In this document: positions 57,415 through 64,000 of the stretch, in pieces | How positions within the stretch are numbered: the first letter of the stretch is position 1 | Layout: every line of letters starts with the position of its first letter | Source: Polytrichum commune | Lineage: Eukaryota; Streptophyta; Polytrichopsida; Polytrichales; Polytrichaceae | Length of the DNA: 64,000 nt | Direction: 5' to 3' | Assembly: GCA_950295325.1 (NCBI GenBank) | Contig: OX485808.1 | Span: forward strand, 11,904,501-11,968,500 | Made by a program: the position numbers and the translations under genes | The notes under the pieces: generated by a model | Database searches by the model: none | What the model was told of the DNA's origin: nothing | The model's input: only the letters and a program-made list of their open reading frames with translations

Positions 57415-58146
57415 GTAAGTGATTAGCTCAACAAGTTAAGAATCCATACATAAGGCCACAATCTGTTGTTCTCCACTCTTGAGGCTACCTTCAATGTAAG
57501 TATCTTCTTGCACAGCTAATTTAGTTTCAGTCTTGTTTCAGGATAAGCATTAGCGCATCGTAACCCTAGTTGGGGTTCTTAGCAACATAGGGCTCTTCAA
57601 GCTGCTGTGGTTTTATATTTAGAAATTGGTGATGTGAAGACAGCAATTCCGATCATTGTAAGGCACCGTCTCATCTTTTACTTGTAAAACACCTTGTAGG
57701 GAAAGTTATCTCAATTGGGGTTTTTTCTTACCAGGTTTTCGTTACGAAAGAGGGGAAGTAAGTAAAACAACGCGAGAGAGGATCGGTTGTTGAGTCTCAC
57801 AGCGGAGTTTGCGTTCCCTGTGTGTGCGAGTCGCGGCTTCTCGTGAGGTTTTTGATGAGCATTTGCCAATAATTAAAAACCCTAACTAGGAACCTTGCCA
57901 TCATATACCACTCATATATCACAGGTGTCCGATCAAGAAGAATCATCTTATGCATAAGGCCTACATACATACCTCAAATCCCCCTCTTCAAGATGTATGC
58001 ATGATGAGGTTTGGACAGCATAGCACTCAAGACAGGCTTGATTAGCCCTGCGACGAGGAGGAGGTGGATGGCGTAGGGTTTGTGGATTTGGGGTTAGGGA
58101 TTTTTGGGTTTGTTTTTGAGGGAGGGATTGGTGGAAGGATTCAGCC

Positions 58147-60145
58147 ATGAGGCTGTTACTGGAGCAGAGCATGGAGTTAGCCGCCCGAGTGGGCGGTGAG
58201 CTTCAGTACATGGTGGAACTCTCAGTGGTGCCCGTGATGAAGGTGTTAACCATGTGTGCACTTGGATCCCTCCTTGCGCAACCTCGGATCAACATCATCA
58301 CTCCTGCAGCGACAAGGTTGCTCAGCAAGCTTGTGTTTGCACTCTTCCTCCCATGTTTGATTTTCACGGAGCTAGGGGAGTATATGACCTTGGGCAACAT
58401 GCTGGAGTGGTGGTTCATTCCTGTCAATGTGGTTATCTGTTACTTCATTGGTTGCATAGCTGGGGTATTCGTGGCGCTCATTTGCAAGCCGCCTCCGGAG
58501 TTCTTCAGATTCACGGTCGTCATGACAGGGATTGGAAACGCGGGTAACCTGCCTCTTGCAATTATTGGCTCCATCTGCCATGGCCAGGATCACCCTTTTG
58601 GCAAAAAGTATGCAATTCTTCTTACCTCCATGTCCACATGTGTTGGGATGTTCTTTTGAGTTTGCCTCTCTATTATTGTTGTATCGTTTCAATTTCGCTT
58701 ACTACTCTTTGTGGTGAGATCTGGAGATGCTTTGAAAGTATGTTAGCGCTGTTCATCATAGTCTTAAAGGGATGTAAGGTGTGTGGGCCTTATGTGGTCA
58801 CTCTTATTAATTGGAGGCCTATATCTGAGTGGTATATGGTAAGGTTTGCGGTTAAGAATGGGCACTGGAAACGCTGTGGTACCATGAGATTGGACTATGT
58901 GCTCAAAAAACATTAACAATACTAGGCTCTATAGTTAATGCAATTGAAAGGGCCTATATGATCAAATTAAATATAACGAGAATCATCACTCTTCCCTCTG
59001 ACAGCTTTTGCCTTTCAACTCTGATTCTGAAAGTGATACACAGTTGCTAACTGAACATTCAACAATCAAATATGTCTGAGGAGTTGGAAGTGCCCATAAT
59101 AAGGCCACATGCCTTGTGGTTACTGTGTGTGGATTTCAAGATTATAAAATTATGTGTGGTCATGCTTATAAATTTGGTTAATTCCAGGAATGATACAATG
59201 AAGTGCTGATTTGAGAGCATAAGATCTCCCACCTTTACCAAACTTGACATGTGGTTTCAATGGAACAGGTGCAACCAGTCAGGGGTGGCCTATATAGCAT
59301 TCTCGCAATGGATTGCAGTCATCATCATCTATACATTTGTGTACCACATGCTTGAGCCTCCAGAGGAATATTATGAGCTAGTGGCAGATAGTGAGGAGGA
59401 AGACGTGACCAAGGAGGTCACTGACATTGATGCAGAATGCATGCCTTCTGTGACATCAGCAGAGTGGCCAGGTGCAAGGTTTGCAAGAACCCAAGACTCC
59501 CAGACACCTCTCCTGGCCCGTGTCTTTCGAACTCTGTCTTTGCGCTCGGAACCCTCATTGTCTCGTGCAAGTGTTGGATGCCTTGCTGAGCCTCGAGTCA
59601 TAAGAAGAATGCGAGTGGTTGCCGAGAAAACCCCAATTCAACACTTAATGCAGCCTCCACTCATTGCCTCCCTGTTAGCAATTCTGGTTGGATTGTTTCC
59701 CAATGCAAGCTCAATCATATTTGGAGATGACGCACCGCTTGGTTGGTTCACTGATAGCCTTACAATTCTTGGGGCAGCAATGGTTCCCTGTGTCATGTTG
59801 GTTCTTGGTGGGACTTTCTCAGTTGGACCGGGAAGCTCAAAGTTGGGCTTATCCACAACAATTGGGATCTCTGTCACTCGGTTGGTGATTCTGCCACCAA
59901 TTGGCATAGGAGTGGTCTTGCTTGCAAACAAACTTGGCATAATTCCACACGGTGATAAGATGTTCATGTTTGTGCTTCTTCTTCAACACACAATGCCCAC
60001 GGCTATTCTATCTGGAGCTTTGACAAGTATGCGGGGGTACGGTGAACGGGAAGCTTCAGCTCTTCTATTCTGGCAGCACATATTTGCAGTGGTCACCATT
60101 GCTGCTTACATTGTTGTCTATCTCAAGATTATATCCTACCTTTAG
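58147..60145 (+). CDS. PILS: PILS (PIN-LIKES) auxin transport facilitator, two coding exons
   Basis: CDS 58147-58607 joined to 59269-60145 encodes 445 residues. PILS proteins belong to the auxin efflux carrier (AEC) fold, sit in the ER membrane and limit nuclear auxin signalling by sequestering auxin. An N-terminal half of about five helices is visible (about residues 23-44, 58-77, 86-112, 119-143 and 159-182). It includes LLSKLVFALFLPCLIF and the hallmark GNAGNLPLAII at 130-140. A hydrophilic loop follows (about 183-279, acidic then Ser/Arg-rich), then about five C-terminal helices with GDDAPLGWFTDSL, MVPCVMLVLGGT and QHTMPTAILSGAL. Length and layout are normal for the family. The donor AAAAA|GTATGC and acceptor GGAACAG|GTGC restore GKKCNQSGVAYIAF in phase. 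The ATG is the first in frame after an untranslated stretch. No stop or frameshift is seen, so it is probably functional. Confidence 0.92.
58608..59268 (+). other. Single coding intron of the PILS gene, with MITE insertion
   Basis: The 661-bp intron runs from GTATGC to AACAG. Half of it is a complete R1 element. Without the element it would be about 330 bp. The junction keeps phase 2. Confidence 0.88.
58782..59109 (+). mobile_element. R1, MITE-like element in the PILS intron (reference copy)
   Basis: The ends are TGTGGGCCTTATGTGG (left) and GCCCATAATAAGGCCACA (right), imperfect inverted repeats of about 15 bp. The interior has GAGTGGTATATGGTAAGG, GAGATTGGACTATGTGCTC, GAAAGGGCCTATATGATCA and GAGGAGTTGGAAGTGCCC. 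The 328-bp element has no coding capacity. Target duplications are not evident, so the superfamily is unknown. Related copies: 2030, 4195, 16660, 19570, 24655 and 31160; a left-end fragment is at about 29208-29230. Confidence 0.65.
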
Positions 60146-60154
60146 GTTTCTCTT

Positions 60155-61740
60155 TATTTGAGCAGTAGGATTACTGCTCCTGTACATAAGTTATTCCATA
60201 GAAAAGAAGCTGAGGAGAAGATGGTGGAAGAGTTCCCTCAACACCACGACCTTGCAAAATTGCAAAAAGGAGGACATGACGGTGAGTCCACCATGTCACT
60301 ACATTTTTCATCATTCTGAGTTGTGCAACCGCTCCATGAGTAAAGAGTTGGTACTTGCAACAGCATGTGTCTCTAGATTTTGTGTATTATGAGACACTGT
60401 CAAATTAGGTAGCTGTCACCAAATTGTTCAATACCCTATCACTGGTGCATGCCTTGTGATTCTTTTTTAATAAACACAAGAACAACAGTGAAGCAAATAG
60501 TACTATACATGAATTGACAACTCTTTGTATTTTCAATGTCCATCTTCTAAGCCAGAGCTATTACTTTTGCTGATTCTGAGAAGCGGTGGCTGTTGCCATC
60601 TTTTATTTGTGCAATAGTATTACTGCACTCCGTACATACTGTAAGTTGCACATGAATTTGTGGAGAAGATGTTTGTGGAAGGGTTCCCTCACCACAACCT
60701 TGTGAATTTGTGAAAAGGACAACATGGCAGGGTGTTCTCCATGTCACTACATTTCATATCATTCTGATTTGTGCACCAGCAGTTGGTACGTACTAGAGCT
60801 CGTGTTTTAAGATTTGCTCTCATATATTTAATCATGTGACACTGTCAGATCAGCCGCGACCAGTTTTTTTACTATGTATCCTTATTGATACATGCCATAT
60901 GAATCTTCCCATAAACAGTGAAGTAATTAGTATTATGAATTGGAATCTCTTTTTGGTTTTCAATCTCCATCTTCTAAGTAGAGCTATTACTTTTGCTGAT
61001 TCTGAAAAGCTGTGATTGTGCCCATCTTTAATTGTGCAGTAGTAAGGTTGATGTGTGTTATTCGGACACTATTCTCTATGCACCCACTTCTCGAAGGACA
61101 AGCATGCAATTAGCATGAGCTCATGAGCAAATCCAAATTGGGCCCGTAGCCATTAGCTTCAAAATTTATGGAGCTAATATGAATATCTTGTTCACAATCA
61201 AATTGAAGATTCTCATGCTCATTAAATGGTCATATAGTTCTACTCCCCCCCCCAAAAATAAAATAAAATAAAATCATTGTTGACCATGGAACCTAAATGA
61301 TTAGCATATTTTGAGCATGTGGTCCAATCTCTTTTGAACACATGTCTTTTGGTATCCGTTCTTAGATCCACACCTAATTACATACCACTCAAAATAGGTG
61401 TCTAGATTATTGCTATGTTTAATTTAGGCACATCTACCTCATCGTTGCACTGCACTTTGTGGATACGTTACCCATAGGAAGTGTGGAGAAGATGATGGTA
61501 GAAGAGTTCCCTAAACATCACAACCTTGTGTATATTGAACGGGCGTCTTTGTGTAATTAGAACTTTTATTAATCTTTCTGATTTGTGCAATTGCAGCCAT
61601 GAGTAAAGAGTTGGTACTACAAGCAACAACCTTATGTGTTTTTGAAAATTGTTGTGTTCTTAATCACAAGGCATTGTCAGATTAGTTGTCAGATTAATTT
61701 CCCCGACCTATTCAAATTTGCTCACTGCAATCAACAAGTG
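60155..61740. repeat. Triplicated 3' flank of the PILS gene, about 450-bp units
   Basis: Unit A (about 60159-60608) and unit B (about 60609-61046) share GTATTACTGC-like, GGAGAAGATG, AGGGTTCCCTCA, CCATGTCACTACATTT, GACACTGTCA and TCCATCTTCTAAG, then GCTATTACTTTTGCTGATTC. Unit C (about 61440-61740) repeats the first half: GTGGAGAAGATGATGGTAG, AGAGTTCCCTAAACATCACA and ATGAGTAAAGAGTTGGTACT. An R1-related repeat sits exactly between B and C. Unit A overlaps the likely PILS 3' UTR; an AATAAA signal is at about 60469. Confidence 0.7.
61047..61439 (-). repeat. R1-related repeat inserted between flank units B and C
   Basis: It contains TGTGTTATTCGGACAC, GAAGATTCTCATGCTCATTA, a C9 tract at 61245-61253, TGGTCCAATCTCTTTTGAAC and a closing TTTAATTTAGGCACATCTACCT. 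The same series is found at 63640-64000 and 19255-19560. Confidence 0.6.
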
Positions 61741-62960
61741 TGACTAGTGCAGTGCACTCAAGTTTGTGTCCTTCTTGGCTCCATGGAGCCCATCAGACTA
61801 GGCAATTTGTTTTTTGCAACCATCAACTATTTGAGCTTTATAACATAAGGCAACATGGTTATGAGAACACTTCTTACTTGTTCAAGACTTCCAAAGAAAG
61901 CTCTACTGCAACATAATTGATGGACAATGGGCGATTTTGGTTTTCAAAGGATGGACAAATATTCCATCAAATCTTACAAAAGCTAGAAAAGTGAATGGTA
62001 GCAAAAGTGATTTGGACATGCTCGCTCTTATTAGTTCCTTAGCATGCTCACTAGGTTTGCCCTAAACTTACATAAAGTTTGTAAATACTATATCACAAAA
62101 GAGGAGACATCCATGAGAAGTTAGTCCATTTATTAAACATTATATTTGCATCCTTTCAACCTACATACGAGCACCTAGAAGCATCCATCCATGACCGAAA
62201 CATTGCAACAATTATTGTGCATGTGAAATGGACCTTGCATGTGACGATAGAAGGGCTCACATGTGATGACAAAAGGGTTTTCAAGATGACACCCAAGTGA
62301 TGCTCAGAGCCACTAGAAGCCGCCTTCTTAAAAGCAAGTACTACATGTCAAAACGTACGCATGTTATGCCCTTTGGCCCACCTCCATGGCCATCAACCAT
62401 GAAACAAATACATTGTTTGGATTTCCTTTCAATACGGGGGCTTAGTATTTAAAGTGTAAGAGACTAATGCAACACAAACAATATATGCGCATGGCACCCA
62501 TCATAGGTAGATGAGTGGGTGGATAGATAGGTGGGTTGATTGCTAAGTAAGTCGCCACATGGCAACCAAAGAATTTTGGAGGGCGAACATTCATCAATTG
62601 TACTAATGATACTACGTAGAGCATGCTCACTAGACTGGAAAACATTTTTTGGTATCATTGACTATTTCAAAATAAGATGGCATGTTTGTCTCATCATTTA
62701 GAAGTATACTTTCTCATCACCCAATGATCATGATAAAGTGGGTATCTCTGTCAAAGTCTTGGCCGTACCAATATGAAAATATTTTTACAAGTACTTCAAA
62801 CATGCATGTCACTACCGACATACGAACCTCTAAAAATTGTCCTACATCAGTAAAAGAATAACACCGATGATTTATGATAGATTTACAAAAGATCAGTGAT
62901 GTAGAACAAGTTTCCAATGACGGATGACAATCCCCCATGTCTCATATGCTTGTAGTGTGT
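61741..62960. other. Spacer, no supported gene
   Basis: No coding frame or repeat stands out. Short minus-strand frames near 62442-62658 overlap in several phases and are not called. Confidence 0.45.
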
Positions 62961-62962
62961 AA

Positions 62963-63257
62963 CGCCACTTCACACACGAAGTTGAAGGCCCGTGACCATT
63001 GTATTCTAATCTCATTCATTGGTCTAAAAGGCTGAGACCGTCCAAGTTCATTTCACAATAGAATTCTACATGGGTTCCTTCATGACATACTATAAACAAT
63101 GTTTCATGGTTTGCCGTGATTTACGTTAGACACACCTTTAAGAAATAGTCCTGATGCAGATTCCGACAAACCATGTCAGTGATATGACCTTTGGATTCGA
63201 ATAAAGGCCCCTCGCAATTACATGGTCACGGCCCATGGCTTGTATGTGAAGTCGCCC
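62963..63257. mobile_element. PIF-type MITE, diverged relative of 11582-12083
   Basis: Left end CGCCACTTCACACACGAA, then GGCCCGTGACCATT and CCGTCCAAGTTC; right end GTCACGGCCCATGGCTTG then TATGTGAAGTCGCCC. The order matches the complete element. TAA precedes the left end, but TTT follows the right, so the target duplication is eroded. Confidence 0.65.
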
Positions 63258-63639
63258 TTTGTCTGGTGAGTCAGGTGAATGTTTGTTTAACACTTTTACG
63301 GTTAAAGTGGATATAATAGCAGCTAGGAGCCAAGCGTGTGGGAATAGATTCTAGGAGGCAAGTGTAAGAAGTTGTCTCAAGTGGTTGTCATTGCCGCTTT
63401 CTTCACGTCAATGTAACCTACACATTCATTAGATCCATCCTATCAAGTGGTATCCCATATAAGAACCACCGTCTTAGGGTAGCATATGTAGACACTCCAT
63501 TCTTCAGTCAATATTGTCTCTCTTAGAATTGATGAGTCACTATAAAGTAGTCCTTTTTGCAAAAAGTGCAAGCAAAACCTTCATAAAGATCTCCAATGAG
63601 AATCGACTCCTTCCAACTTGACTTCCTTGTGAGTAAGGT

Positions 63640-64000
63640 AGTTGTGTGTTATTTGGATACTTTTCTATTTGGCCCCACTTCTTGGAGGGTATGAAACATG
63701 CAATTGGTGCAAGATGATCAACCAATCCAAATCATGTCCGTAGTCATTTGTCTGATGCTTTTCGTGAATGTCTTGATCAATATCAAAGTGAAGATTCTCG
63801 TGCTCATTAGGTGATCATATAGGTCTCCCCCCCCCCCCCAATCATGAACTTAGAACGGTTACCATATTTTGGAGCATGTAGACCAATCTATTTGAAACAC
63901 ATGTCTTCCTAGTGCCAATTCTTAAATTCACACCTAACCATATACCATTCAAATATAGGTGTCCAAATTATTGTTGTGTTTGATTTAGGCACGTCTACCT
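63640..64000 (-). repeat. R1-related repeat, cut by the window end
   Basis: TGTGTTATTTGGATAC, AAGTGAAGATTCTCGTGCTC, a C13 tract (63827-63839), GACCAATCTATTTGAAACAC and TTTAGGCACGTCTACCT reproduce the 61047-61439 copy. The element probably continues beyond the window. Confidence 0.6.

Noticed and set aside
58372-58692. Minus-strand frame inside PILS exon 1
   Set aside because: It is antisense to a strongly supported coding exon.
59371-59967. Minus-strand frames opposite PILS exon 2
   Set aside because: They are shadows of the PILS coding sequence.

Overview
This window is nuclear DNA of a land plant with a large, repeat-rich, gene-poor genome. It is AT-rich, has GT-AG introns, and carries an auxin-transport gene of the plant PILS family and a J-domain gene with a plastid-transit-like N terminus. 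Decayed elements of nearly every plant transposon class fill the rest. A non-seed plant (fern, lycophyte or bryophyte) is a guess from the texture; the sequence does not settle it.

Layout. 0.4-1.3 kb: a pogo/Tigger-like element nested inside a TIR element. 4.8-6.3 kb, minus strand: a coding-like ORF, then the single-exon J-domain gene. 7-16 kb: MITEs (one PIF-type with TTA duplications, several TA-flanked), inverted repeats and an AACCGGTT-rich repeat block. 17.3-18.8 kb: the 3' end of a LINE with an RNase H domain (minus). 19-30 kb: dispersed and tandem repeats, with some possible plus-strand exons near 22.6-23.7 kb and an undisrupted copy of the first TIR element at 27.3 kb. 34.2-36.9 kb: a probable multi-exon minus-strand gene or pseudogene I cannot name. 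40.6 kb: a tRNA-derived SINE. 43.8-47.2 kb: a broken Ty1/copia pol region carrying two CACTA-like elements, one in a 1.3 kb palindrome and the other with a clean 3-bp target duplication. 47.3-50.4 kb: a decayed gene of about eight exons whose C-terminal half resembles a class-beta DNA methyltransferase. 55.2-56.3 kb: a decayed PIF/Harbinger transposase (minus). 58.1-60.1 kb: the best intact gene, a two-exon PILS carrier with a MITE in its only coding intron. 60.1-61.7 kb: a triplicated 3' flank. The window ends inside another dispersed repeat.

Only two genes look intact and functional: the J-domain protein and the PILS carrier. They have no evident functional link. Everything else is transposon-derived, decayed or uncertain. 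The most unusual item is the decayed methyltransferase-like gene next to the copia/CACTA composite. I saw no tRNA or rRNA genes and no CRISPR array.
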